Positions 44,330 through 55,789 of a DNA stretch of 64,000 nt are shown here, piece after piece (the stretch's first letter is position 1; each line of letters starts with the position of its first letter). Below the pieces are notes generated by a model that saw only the letters and a list, made by a program, of their open reading frames with translations, did no database searches and was not told the DNA's origin. The translations under genes were made by a program, and so were the position numbers. The DNA comes from Gnetum montanum. Its lineage: Eukaryota > Streptophyta > Gnetopsida > Gnetales > Gnetaceae. The stretch is from assembly GCA_015680685.1 (NCBI GenBank), contig MNCI01038363.1, positions 62,001-126,000 of the forward strand, given 5' to 3'.

Positions 44330-45020
44330 TGTCACATCCTATTCCTAGATATCATGGCAAACATCAAATATATGTTATATTAGACATTAGGAATAAGATG
44401 ATAACATAGCAAATGTCAAATATATGAAGCATTCAACATTAAGGATGAAGAACAGAATTGGAAAAATATAGAAGAAAAAGGAAAAGAATGCTTTATTGAT
44501 GCATAATAGTGAATCTAGATCATGCTTTGAGAATGTTCCTTGGGGTTTTCTTCCTTTTGCATTTACCCCATAGAGGTAATCTAGCACTGCCACCATGGTT
44601 AGGCCTACAACTAGCCAGAAGGGATGGCTAGTCCTCTTCCTATTCCACTTCACCTGACACCTGTTACTCACCTTTATCAACTTTGTAATTCCATGCTAAT
44701 ACGACCTCTAATGTTTGGGTATAAATACCTTAGGTCAAACCTCCAATGGTCACCTTGAGAGACATGTCCATTAGTACAACATGTTGTTTTGGGTCCAAAT
44801 TACGACTCCCCTTTTGGGTTTTATTACAATAATGATAATAGTTGTTATGAAGTTGCATTATCTTGATTATGTAGCAGCACCATTTAGGAACAAGAACATT
44901 ACACTAATGAATTTTTGTACCTCTCTCTTGTTGAGTTTGAGTTAAGCTAATGATGAAAGCATTATGCTCCTATCTTTAGCATTTGTTCTTGAACTAAAAC
45001 CCCTACATCATTAGGAGTTT
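44330..45020 (-). repeat. Element G 5' LTR
   Basis: Forward start TGTCACATCC at 44,330, next to the primer site. Minus-strand poly(A) signal AATAAA (44,492-44,497) lies ~225 bp downstream of a TATA-like TATTTATA (44,720-44,727, itself nearly palindromic in GGTATAAATACC). The right (U3) end is not visible, and 45,020 is a guess. The 97-codon minus ORF at 44,387-44,680 lies within R-U5 and is not a gene. Confidence 0.5.
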
Positions 45021-45765
45021 AAATCTCTTACTTTCTAGGTCTCTTGAAAAGGAGAGAATACTAGTATTCTTTCCTACTTACCAGTGCAATGAAAAAACGA
45101 TTACAAATTATTTAAAATTTCATCTCTAAATTATAGTTTTATTAGCAACTCTAGCACTACAAGGAAGTTTAAATAGGATTAGATTTCTTCTAATTACCTT
45201 CACTAATTTAGAAATCATTTTGCAAATGTTGATATAACGGCAAGGTGGTAAAGTCGGGGAAGTTCAAGTTATGGGTCTAGTTTTTTTATATGAAGTTTTT
45301 TCATTGCAATAGTTTTCCTCAGGCCTCATTCTTATGAATCTTAGAATATTTTAAGGACTAAAATTTTCCTTTTTTATCAGAATATCTTAAGTACTAGATT
45401 TTTCTTCAATTCTCACGGTTACAAATATCAGAATTTTTTAAAGACTTTTATTAATTTTATGGTGAATTAGAGGCTTTTATAGTTTCTTTTAATATTACTG
45501 CTATCAAATTCTCTTCATAAGTTTTCTTCCTCTATTATTTTAAATTTTTTTCTACCAAGTTTTTTTCATATGCAGATTTCAAAATTTCTGAAGACAAGTT
45601 GTTTACGTCATTATGAGAAACAATAGTTATAAATGAGTAGCAATGCAGTTGTAAATGGACAGCCAATAATAACATGGCAACAAATACGTTAAAGGAGATC
45701 CAATCTCAGGTAAAGAGCTTTCTAGTAGTACGATGCCAAAACTATATAGATCTCTTCTTTATGGC
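45021..45765. other. AT-rich stretch, no gene recognised
   Basis: No supported frame. It may include the U3 end of element G's LTR. Confidence 0.4.
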
Positions 45766-45767
45766 TT

Positions 45768-46010
45768 AAACGTTTTTTTTATTTTCATGAATAGTGTATT
45801 CAATGGAGTTGTTGAGTTTGATAAACATGACCATTCTTGAGGACTCTAGAATCTTTGTAGTTTCAAAATTAAAGTGGATTATGGATAAATAACAATCATG
45901 ATGTAAGTATGAAAGAACACTTGCAATGTCTTTGATAAAACAAACTCTAGTTTTGAGGCTTCGTGGCATGAGATTTCCATCTTGTAATAATTAATGAACT
46001 AAAGAAGACT
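45768..46010 (-). pseudogene. LRR receptor-like kinase fragment (catalytic loop region)
   Basis: Minus strand: SLVH, stop, LLQDGNLMPRSLKTRVCFIK then DIASVLSYLHHDCYLSIIHF and NFETTKILESSRMVMFIK. Plant LRR receptor kinases have 'DIASALSYLHHDC.PPIVHRDIK..NILLD' at the catalytic loop. Here HRD is replaced (IIHFNFETTKI), so the copy is dead. Only ~80 codons are recognisable, with no LRR or membrane part nearby. It is probably a gene fragment captured or stranded among transposons. Confidence 0.75.
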
Positions 46011-47954
46011 TTTATTAATCATGAATTATAGAATTGGTGTTCTTATGTTACCATCATGATGAGCACTAATTATGCTTACTAGATTTTTAGTATCTAATCA
46101 TGATTGTTATACTATCTTCACTACACAAGGTTCAATGTTAAACATGTATAAAAAATTCACCATTGATCAAGTTATGTTCACTAAAGTTGTATGTTATAGC
46201 AACTAGTTCTTACTCACACATTATCATGATCATTATATCTTCCTAGATTATAGCTTCCTACTAATAAGGATCTTAGCCTATTAATCCCAGCTCACATGTT
46301 TAATTCTACTAAGCAAGATTGAATTATAAATTTAAAAAAATCATAAAAAGGAATTTTAAATCTATTCTAATAGACCTAAGGGATCTTAATTGTCATAAGT
46401 AAAAAATTTCAATTTGAGATTCATAACAAAGAAGCAACCTTAGTAGGATGAAACTTGAGACACTTGTAATTACAAACCTTCCCAAAATAATATAAAAAAA
46501 CATGACTCTTCTACAAATCCAATTGGAAAATTAGGCTACAATGGTAAGTTTAGAGCATGTGTAGTACATGATTAGGATTTGTGGAAGACTTCCACTGCTA
46601 TTGGAAATGGTGAAAAATATGTGAAGTATGCAAAGATGAAAAGAGTGTGGTGGAAGTCATTAGAGTAAAAAGGAAAAAATGATATAATGACTAGACATAT
46701 ATTTAGCTCTACTAAAGAAGGCCTTGTTATCATAATGTAGTAAACTAGTGAGTTCTCTAACAAATTAAAGCTTTGCTTCATTTTTATAATAGACTCTATG
46801 TAATTTCTATTATATGTAGATACTAAGCTACATTGAAGATGGACTAAAGATGCATCAAAAGATGAATCCTGAAAAAGTTAAACACAATGATATTTCAACA
46901 TTCATATGAAAACAAAAGTAAGATTCATATGAAATTAAAAAATAATGTGATAACCATAACATACTAGATGTAGCTATTAACATGAATCAAATATTTTCTA
47001 GTGTTAATTCTTGCACAAATTGCTTAGATGCTAAGGTAAGGCTTAAGGGTAATTTTTCTCTCCTTTTTAAAATTAATTATGTAACATTTAAAATGTTGAT
47101 GTAACAGTGAACTGAGAAGTGAAAGAAAATTATAGCTTTCAATCTCCTTGATTTGATTATAATTGACATACTTGAGCGCTTGTCCCACTAAGTTGAATAT
47201 ATCAATTAAATGTGATATGTTAATCTATTTGGGGTGATCACATAATCTATTAACTCGAAGTTTCATTAGATCATGAGTTGCATAGAAATTACAATTGAAA
47301 CTAATGAAAATTCTAGAGTTAAGAAAAAGTCAAAAGGTCTTATTCATGAGTGATGTTAAGGAAAACATCAAGCTCTAACCAAAGAAATGATCAACTAAAT
47401 AATAAGTTTACTAAAAATTTAATGTGTTAGTCATTAAACATATATAATAATAATAGTAATGATATATATAACATAATAATAATAATAATAATAATAAGAT
47501 TATGAAATCTATATGTGACATATACCATATTATCATATTAATGTTTATTTTCTTTATATTATATATATATTTTTATTAAATATAGAACATGAAACTATAC
47601 ACACCATAGTTATAAACCAAAGGGGTTCTAACTCAATGTCCTAATAACTCTATACAACTAAAAAACTAGACCAAGATACTTCCTACTAGCATCAATTCAA
47701 CCTCAAAAGAAATCATATTACATATGACATAGAGAAAGGGAGAAAATAAATTTTTAGATGATATGCTTTCATGGCTAAATTGTAAAGATTTCATAATTAA
47801 TTTTATTAAAAAATGGATGAGAAAGTAAGAAGTATCCCCAAAATCTATCCAATATGCTCAATAGAAACTAAACATTAAATATAGATATTCTTGAAGTTCT
47901 TTTCTAAGATATTATTATATGAAAATGATCCTAGGACTATATGAAGTGCATAAG
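46011..47954. other. AT-rich stretch with (AAT)n microsatellite
   Basis: No gene recognised on either strand. A trinucleotide (ATA)n tract of ~25 bases lies at 47,473-47,497, with TA-rich runs nearby (47,550-47,570). It ends in ACTAT (47,955-47,959), the target duplication of element B. Confidence 0.5.
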
Positions 47955-47959
47955 ACTAT

Positions 47960-48780
47960 TGATGAGTGCCAAGATACCCCTATGTCAAACCATAAAAATT
48001 ATAAATGTTCACGCACAATCCAATCAAATTTTATGGATGTGACTAGTTGTGGCACCTAGATCATTATGCTTTGATGGTAGTTTGCTATCTTCCCACTTGG
48101 ACTAGTGGTAGCTTTGTCATGTATGGTTTAGTTCAAAGTGACACATATGATGTTATCTAATTTCTATGCTACTCTTGATGAAAATAGAGAGATGAATTAA
48201 TTAAGCTAATTAATAATGGAAAACAAAATCTAATTAGCCTATGGGTGATGGTATCCACTCCTAACCATCTGTACACATCTTGGACTTTGTGAGATTACTT
48301 CTAGGTTGCCAAGTGTACATCACTAGTTGTGCCAAATGATACACCTCTAGATTACTAAGTATTTACACTTACACACTAGTGATTAAGGCATACACATTCT
48401 GCTTAATAACAAGAACACTAAACAACAATAAATGAAAATATTTAGCTAAGGAAAGCATTAAATAATTAAAGTAACAATATTAATTTAAGTGGATGTTGCA
48501 ATGTGGGGGTAATCTCAATCTTTATTGCCAATCATGTAACGTGTCCAAGTATGTCACACTCAAACAAGGGTGCCATACGATTACAAACATCACACTGCTA
48601 GCATGCACTAGGAATAAAAAACTTAAAAGAGAAGAAACTAAAAATTAAAATTATTTCCTATGTTCTACATGTTGTCTCATCTAGGAGCCCAAGTATAGTA
48701 TTATAGGTGAGAACCAGATTAGGTAACGTTAGATACCGTGATAACTAGCTTTGAACATCTCCAACTCTAAGTTTGACATC
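47960..48780 (-). repeat. Element B 3' LTR
   Basis: Begins TGATGAGTGCC (forward) and follows the right LTR closely to about 48,740 (CACTCAAACAAGGGTGCC, AAACTAAAAATTAAAA and others). The U3 end beyond the TATA region is shortened or diverged, so 48,780 is approximate. A TAACGTTA at 48,724 occupies an octamer site. Confidence 0.8.
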
Positions 48781-48789
48781 TGCAACTTT

Positions 48790-51158
48790 TACAAAGCATC
48801 TTTTTGATTTGTAAACTCTTTCTCATACAATGCATAGGTGGTTTCCACTTGTTTTTCTAGCTGACTTTCGGGATAACCTATTGTTAACATGGCAAGGTTG
48901 GCATATCTAAGGTTAGCCAACGCCATGTATTCCTTTAAATCCTCTATTTACAGGTCCTTGTTTTTAAGCTCCACTTGTTGGACCATGGCATAACTATCCC
49001 AAATGACCTACCATTCAAAGTTCTATGTTGCTAAGGAGTTAATGTGGGACTTGGCCATCTTGATTTCCTTTTCATTAATTTCCTTGTACATGTCCACTTT
49101 GTCACAAAAGTGTTCTTTCAATTTCTCATGTTTCTTGGCCTTGCTCTGCCACGCACTGATTTTGATTTTGGACTTTTGACAAATAGCACGCACCTCCTCC
49201 ATGGAAAGGGTTCTATTCTCCTAGGAAAATATACTTATATCCTAGTTAATCCTTACCAATTATTCTTGTAATTGGTGGATGCTTTCTTCTAAGATATTTT
49301 TTTTCTTTTCTATGATGGTCAATCAAGAATATTATATAGCAAGCTATTTATTTTCTTTCTTCATGGTACTCAATGCTTTTTTATGTACATGAGATTACAC
49401 TTCTATAGTAGAGGCATTCCAAACCATTGTATCCTTTTCTTGCTCCATAGCAACTCTCTTCTTCACTAGCTTGGCCAGCTCTTCTATCTAGAATTATTCT
49501 AGTTGGTTAGGCATGACACATCAGGAAAGATCCCATCATTTAGCATGCAAGGCAACCAACTCTTCTTGTAATCTTTGTACTTCAACTTCTACATGTTTTG
49601 CCCTAACCTCAGCCATGACCAATGTTTTTTTGGTAGTGATGAGGTCCAATTGAGTTCCAGTGACATCACTGAGGATGTCAAATAGAGTGTTCATCACTTG
49701 AATTTTCTGTAGCAAATGATTAAGCATGTCCTCATGTACTACAAGACTTATTGAGATCCTAGCTAGCATTTGTGCATCCGTAGTTCCTGCTAGATCGGTT
49801 GAAGGCATAATAGAAACATTGAATGACACTTTGACGTGATCAGTGATCACCTCTACTACACCCACTTCATCTTCGTGTTGTAGCACCACAACTATGGTTC
49901 CTTCTCTAGTTTCTAATGTGACTTAAAAGGACGCAATGTTTCTAAAGAGCTGGCATGACCATGGGGATCCCCCTCCTCCTAACTGAATTGAGATCTCACG
50001 CCTTGTTAGATTGGTTGATATGGTGTGCCATATGACATCATCTATAATCTGGAAGGGATTCACCTCATCCCTATTTCCCCAGCTAATAGTTTCAATGATT
50101 CTCTATAGGTGGCTTATCAATAGTCTATAATCCTATGGCGGTGGTGGTGGAACTTGTGCTTGTGGATGCTACTCGGGCTCTTTTTGTGTTTCTAGTCTTG
50201 GTTCTACCTCCTTTTCAACTTCTTGCTCCTCACCAGAATCTTTTCTTGGTGTCGTGGTTTTTAGGAGTTCTGTGAAGAAGGCATGTTGAGCCTTCCTAGG
50301 GATATCATTAGTATATCCCAAGATTCCAGTGTGCTTGCATAGATTTCTGATCAGAAAAGGAAATGGGAGTGTTGGTCTCCCTAACTTCATTTCTTTGAAC
50401 CACCATTGGATTTCTATGAAGTAATATTGGGGAAGATTGACTACAAATTTTTCCATTAGAATGGCAGTTCCCCTAGCTGCATAAGTTAAGATTTAATTGA
50501 GTCCTTTGGTAAAAAATAGGTGGTATGTCCCAATCTTAAAGTAGGTTATCTATTCCAAAGTCATTTCATGGTATGACTTGTTCTCTTTACCATACGCCCA
50601 CTTCAACCATAACTTCTTTGTTTTAGGGTTAGATCTAGTGGATAGGTGAGCAACCTTGGCTCCTTCATTGGATAGGTTAAGAGCTATACCTATGTCTTTG
50701 ACTACATAAGAGAGATTCACCCTGTAGATGTTAACAGTGGTACCTTTATCCTTATTATGCCAACATTGATGGACTTCGCCTAGGTACCATTCACCATTGT
50801 TAGACAAGATAGGCCACAATGGGGATGCATTGAGTTACATCTACATCACTTTTGGCAAAAATTTCATGAATAGACCGAAGTTCATTTCCATAATGACTGA
50901 AGCCAATGTGGATTTCTTCAAAGTGGCAGCAAGGCAATTGAGGGGTAATGTCAAATGTTATCCTTGTTTGGAAGCTGATACTTCTTTCACCTCCCCTTGG
51001 GTTGATTGCGTAGTAGCAAGGGCCTCTTGATGGATACTGAAGGACTAGGCCTCCTATTCAACATGTTCCTCATCTTCTCCTTGTTGGCCACAACCACCAC
51101 ATGGACGTTTAGTGGCTTTCTGCAAGGGTTCACCTTGAGCACCTCTTTTTGGGGCCAT
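48790..51158 (-). pseudogene. Element B ORF2 (retroelement-associated plant protein)
   Basis: ATG at 51,158 opens MAPKRGAQGEPLQKATKRP directly after GATTGCAG, a good 3' splice site. The frame runs, with stops, through FGLFMKFLP and SPLWPILSNNGEWYLGEVHQ. The core at 50,456-50,169 has NLPQYYFIEIQWWFKEMKLG and LPFPFLIRNLCKHTGILGYT (near the 'LPFPSLIT.LC' block of the plant transposon-protein family). Glu-rich linkers follow, then long Glu/Lys/Gln-rich helices (49.9-48.8 kb, e.g. AEVRAKHVEVEVQRLQEEL) likely to form coiled coil. About 790 codons if restored in length. Role unknown. Confidence 0.65.
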
Positions 51159-52340
51159 CTGCAATCAAGCAAAAACCAAGTGTTACCAAGGTTATGTTTA
51201 TTATCATTAATTAATTTATACCTTAATCATAAACTTAGTTCATTAATCTCATAATGCATATGATTATAGGATTAGAAACATTTTCAAGAAAAATCCCCCA
51301 AAGTGCCTATGTCTTCTACAACCCATCACAACTAGTTCCTTTTTCATTACTTATGGCTTAAAATAATGGTTATCGGCCCATGGGTTACAAAAATTAGACA
51401 TTTGGCATTATCATTAGTGATTTTGCATTATAATTCCTAAGGTTTCTAACATCCTTACCCTTATGATACCTTCCAGGTGATGGCAAATTTTAGCAAATTA
51501 GCACAAAAGTTGGCATAATAAGGACAAAGGTACCACTGTTAACATCCCATTAACAAACAACCACAAGACTATCAAAGTTGTAAGGAGTAACATCACTTGG
51601 TTTCTTGTCCAAGGGAGGAACATTATTATGGCACACTTATTTTTTTTTATGGTTCAGTGAAGTCACCAACCTTCAGGCATGGATACATGTCTTTCTAGTG
51701 GGATCCACAAAAGTTTATTCAGTGTCATTTAAAGTTACTCTTACTCCCATTTTTTATTAGATCTACAAGGATATGGTTACAACCTCATGAACATGATAGA
51801 ACATATAGAAGTAGAAAAAGAGAATCCACAAATTCCCTTGATGTAACACCCTATACAGTCTACCTTAGTTTTTCACTCTTCCATCTAGACACAATGATTA
51901 TAGATTTATCATTAGGTTGGATGATGAAAAAGATTACCATTATGACTAGAGTAAGAACATATTATTAATGGAATGGGTAAATGGATGTCATGGTCTTAAT
52001 GTTTGAATAATTAGTCCCTTATGACTCAACAACATAAAGAAAAACCTTAACTCAATGGGCAACATGATTAATAGTGAGATTACATACAAGGAAAATTAAA
52101 ACAACAACTAGAAAAAGTAGGAAAATGATAAAAAATTGTAAAACAAAAAGATAAAAAGCACTTAAAACCTTGAAGATTAGAATGGGGGGTAACCCCCACA
52201 ACTAAACATTTGGTCATGGTTAGGATTAATAAGTGGATGAATAGGATCCATGCATGTATGAAACATTGGGAACCCTTCATGCACCAGCCACTATGTGCCT
52301 ATTGATGGTGTGGTGGCTAGGTAGAAAAATTGTCAATCAC
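51159..52340 (-). other. Element B gag-ORF2 intergenic region
   Basis: Non-coding and conserved with element A (36,830-37,013 and 39,756-40,113). It ends at ORF2 with GCTTGATTGCAG. A matching 5' splice donor cannot be placed by eye. Confidence 0.5.
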
Positions 52341-52346
52341 ACACCT

Positions 52347-54651
52347 AATTGTTATATGTATGGCGGGTCAGGATATGAGGTGTGCAAACATTATGGATGA
52401 CTAGCCCACAATTGCACTCTTGAGCATGAGATGGTATGCATGGATTCATGTGTCTCCCTACATTGGTATATTCATTGGTTGGATGTGGGATTGGAGTGTA
52501 GATAGATGGTGGCCCTTGTGTATGGTCAGAAGATGTTGGTTGAGATAGGGAAGGTGATGCTCTAGGTTGGCCTTGTGCTAGCTTGGATGATGTGGTGGGT
52601 CCATGCATGGATTGTCTCAGCTTATGGCCTTTCCTCTAGAAGGGACATTTCCAACATTGTGGTTGGGACCCACTAGTGTCAACGTGTTTTTGCACATTTG
52701 CAGTGCAAGTGGCACTCATTGGTTGATATTGAGATGCTAAACCTTCTTGATTTGCTGGTGATGGCATACAAGGAGGTGGATGATGTGAATATCGATGGTA
52801 AGCTGGATGGTAAGAAGCATGAGGTGGTGATCCTTTAAGGGATGTTATCTATTGATGGTACTTAGGAGAGTGGTGGTGGAGAATTGAAGTGAAGGACACT
52901 AAAGTAGTTGGAGAAATAGGGTGTTGAACATAATATCCATGAGGTTTTGATGGATATGGATGACTTGGTGGTGGCCTCCCCTATGACTGTGATTGTTGCA
53001 GCTATACTTAAGGATGTTGAGGCTAGTAATAAGTCCCACTAGGATGGTATGTTCAGTTCTGGGACTGTCTATAATTACCTTGTGGAAGAGGAAGTCTCTC
53101 GCGCATGTGTTGTTACACAAACTTCGGATTTAAGGCTCCTACCCAATACTCCCATAGATGTAACAATACAGGGCATTGGCCCTTTGGATGGTCATATATG
53201 CATATTTTGCATCCATCATCTTCATTCGTGGTGGAGTCTTTAGCCTCACTTTCATTAGCCACTTTTCTCATCTGCCGAAAAGTGTTCCTAATTGTTTCTT
53301 GGTTTCGTGTCCTCTATTTATTGTGTTTGCTGGGTGTGTGTTGCATAATCTTATCTGCAACCATATCAATAAGGGTTGTGATGTTTTCATTTATCCATTT
53401 AGACATCCTGTTGAATTTTTCTTCTAGATCATCAATAGACTCCTCTGTTGAAAAAGTTTGTTGCAGAATCACCTTATCAAGAGTGGTTTCATTTTCCTTA
53501 CCATAAATTTGGACCTCCTTCAATTGAAGAGTTGGGTCCTATTGATATTTCTTAACATTCTTCCATTTTCACATTTCTCCTTCTTATTTTACCACATGCT
53601 CTATTATCTATTTGATTTGATGGGCTTGAAGCTCATATAATCTCGCTAGGGAATACATCCCAAGGGTTGCCTTTATTTCATTACAAAGGGCATCTATGAT
53701 GTGGAACAATTGTCTTTCATTGGAGAAACCAGGGCCTAGGCATATATTAAGTAAGGCATAATATCTATCTAAGGCCATGTCCAAGGGTTCATGTTGTTCT
53801 TGTTTCCACTCTTGGATTTGTCTCCTCAAATTGTACAATATTTTATAGGTTTGGTGTCTCTCATTGAAAATTTCTAGTATTGTAGACCATCATCAAATTG
53901 AGTTTGGTTTGAACGATCTATATCACACTTTGGCTTTATCAATTAATGTGCAAGCAAAGTGCTTAAGCTTTTGCCACTCACTTTCCATGTTGTAGAATGC
54001 ACAAGCATCATGGAAGGCATGGAAGGCTTGTAAATGATGTTGCATGTCTAAATCATAGCCTCTTGCAAATTTAGGAAGATTATTCATGCCAAGATTAGGT
54101 AGAAAACTCTTTTTTCAATGCCTACGAGATATCTTAATAGCCTCTATGATATGCATTAGGGTCTTAGTGGCCAATAGGGGTTCACCATCATCAAATGAAT
54201 TGTAAGGGAAGTTTCTATGTTCATGGTGACTTCTTTGACTTTTCCCATGGGTTTGATTTCTATTTTTAGTCTAATCCTTTAAAGCAGCTTTATCTTTCTA
54301 CCTACATTCATCTTCATGACAACTAGAAATTGAGGGAGTAGAGGAAGATGAGGAACCAAAAGAATTGCCATGGCATCTATGGTATTCCTCAAGATCCCAT
54401 GATTTATCATTTCTTGGTTTCAAGGAGATCTTAGGCCTTAAGGCCTTCCCTAATCTAGGACCTACATCATCTCCTCCAAGATTGTCTACCTTAGGTGAAT
54501 GTAGTCTTTGAGTGTCATCAAGGTGGTCATGATCAGAAGAAACCCCTGCATAAGGTTAATCACCCCAATCTTCTTCATCGTATATCTCATTAGTTCTCCA
54601 ATGAATGTGTTTGCTATATAGTGCATGGTTACTTCTGTGTGAGAGAGATAT
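52347..54651 (-). pseudogene. Element B gag
   Basis: The start corresponds to element A's ATG but is ATA here (54,651). The capsid part includes LRRQIQEWKQEQHEPLDMAL and RYYALLNICLGPGFSNERQL, then HIIDALCNEIKATLGMYSLA (53,838-53,608). Charged helices with EESIDDLEEKFNRMSKWINE follow at 53.5-53.3 kb. The Pro/Ser-rich tail GPTTSSKLAQGQPRASPSLS and TNEYTNVGRHMNPCIPSHAQ (52,608-52,345) matches the tail of A. Stops throughout. Confidence 0.75.
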
Positions 54652-54758
54652 TGTTGTTGGTTTAGAGTATGTGATTTATTATTTTCTAAAAGATATATCA
54701 TTAAGAAATTTTATAGAAAGTGTGTATAATATAACTAATCTAGATAACTAGCACCATA

Positions 54759-54775
54759 CTCATCAATGGTGCCAA
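54759..54775 (-). other. Primer-binding site, tRNA-Asp-like
   Basis: TTGGCACCATTGATGAG (minus) next to the LTR. Same site as in A (34,250), also decayed from the TGGCGCCGTTGCCGG type. Confidence 0.65.
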
Positions 54776-55646
54776 TAATTAATGGTGAGGTACCCCTACA
54801 CCCAACCATATGAGTTACAAGCATTCATGCACAATTTGGTCGAATTTCATGGATGGGACTAGTTGTGGCACCCAAATCATTATGCTTTGATAACAGTTCG
54901 TTGTCTTCCCACTTGGACTAGTGGTAGCTTTGTCACATATGGTTTAGTCCAAAGTGAGGCATATGATGTTATCTAATTTTTATGCTACTCCTGATGACAA
55001 TAAAGAGATGAATTAATTAAACTAATGAATAATGGAAAAAAATATAATTAGCCTATGGGTGATGGTATCTACTCCTAACCATTTGTACACATCTTGGACT
55101 TTGTGATATTACTTCTGGATTGCCAAGTGTACGTCATTGGTTGTGCCAAACGATACACCTCTGGATTACCAAATATTTACACTTACACACTCATGATTAA
55201 GACGTAAACATTCTACTTGATAATAGGAATAGTAAATAATAATAAATGGAATATTTAACTAAGGAAAGCATTAAATAATTAAAGAAATAATATTAATCTA
55301 AGTGGATATTGCAATGATGGAAGTAATCTCATTCTTTATTGCTAGTCATGTAACATGTCCAAGTACGTCACACTCAAAGAAAGGTGCCATACGATTACAA
55401 ACATCACATTGTAGGCATGCACTAGGAATAATAGACTTAAAAGAAAAGAAACTAAAAATTAAAACTATTTCCTATGTTCTACATGTTGTCTCATCTAGAA
55501 GCCGAAGTGTAGTATTTATAGGCATGAAGCAAATAAGGCGATGTTGGGTATCCAACATTGCTTATTAGCCCCAACATCAGGTATGCAACATTGGAACTCC
55601 AAGGTCACATATCTAATGTCGAGGCCTGTCAAATCTCAACTCATCA
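54776..55646 (-). repeat. Element B 5' LTR
   Basis: 871 bp. Aligns with 47,960-48,740 and, reversed, with the LTRs of A. Outer end CTCATCA at 55,646 (forward). TATA box CCTATAAATAC (minus) at 55,512-55,522. The 88-codon plus ORF at 55,302-55,568 is a by-product. Confidence 0.85.
55539..55621 (-). promoter_or_regulatory. Phased octamer array in element B U3
   Basis: Forward-strand octamers CGATGTTG, CAACATTG, CAACATCA, CAACATTG and TAATGTCG start at 55,539, 55,553, 55,572, 55,586 and 55,614, i.e. steps of 14, 19, 14 and 28 bp. Position relative to the TATA box matches the CGATATCG array of element A. Confidence 0.6.
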
Positions 55647-55789
55647 ACTATCCTAATGAAATGAAAACCTAGGTAAAATTAAAGGAAATGTAAGCCTAGT
55701 ATCCAATTTATTATATTATTAATATACTAGGTGCCTATTCAACACTAGTATAGAACTATTTTATGTGGAATACAATGAAATTTATAGTA

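Larger units (their letters stand above)
47960..55646 (-). mobile_element. Element B: non-autonomous LTR retrotransposon (gag + ORF2)
   Basis: A 7,687-bp element on the minus strand, flanked by exact ACTAT duplications (47,955-47,959 and 55,647-55,651). Order on the minus strand: LTR 55,646-54,776, primer site, gag, ~1.2-kb intergenic region, ORF2, LTR to 47,960. Same family as element A, with no protease, RT or integrase. Stops in all ORFs. Confidence 0.85.

Noticed and set aside
44387-44680. 97-codon minus-strand ORF
   Set aside because: Lies within R-U5 of element G's LTR, across its poly(A) signal.
45230-45285. tRNA-like word (GGCAAGGTGGTAAAGTCGGG)
   Set aside because: No B box with the right spacing and no cloverleaf pairing.
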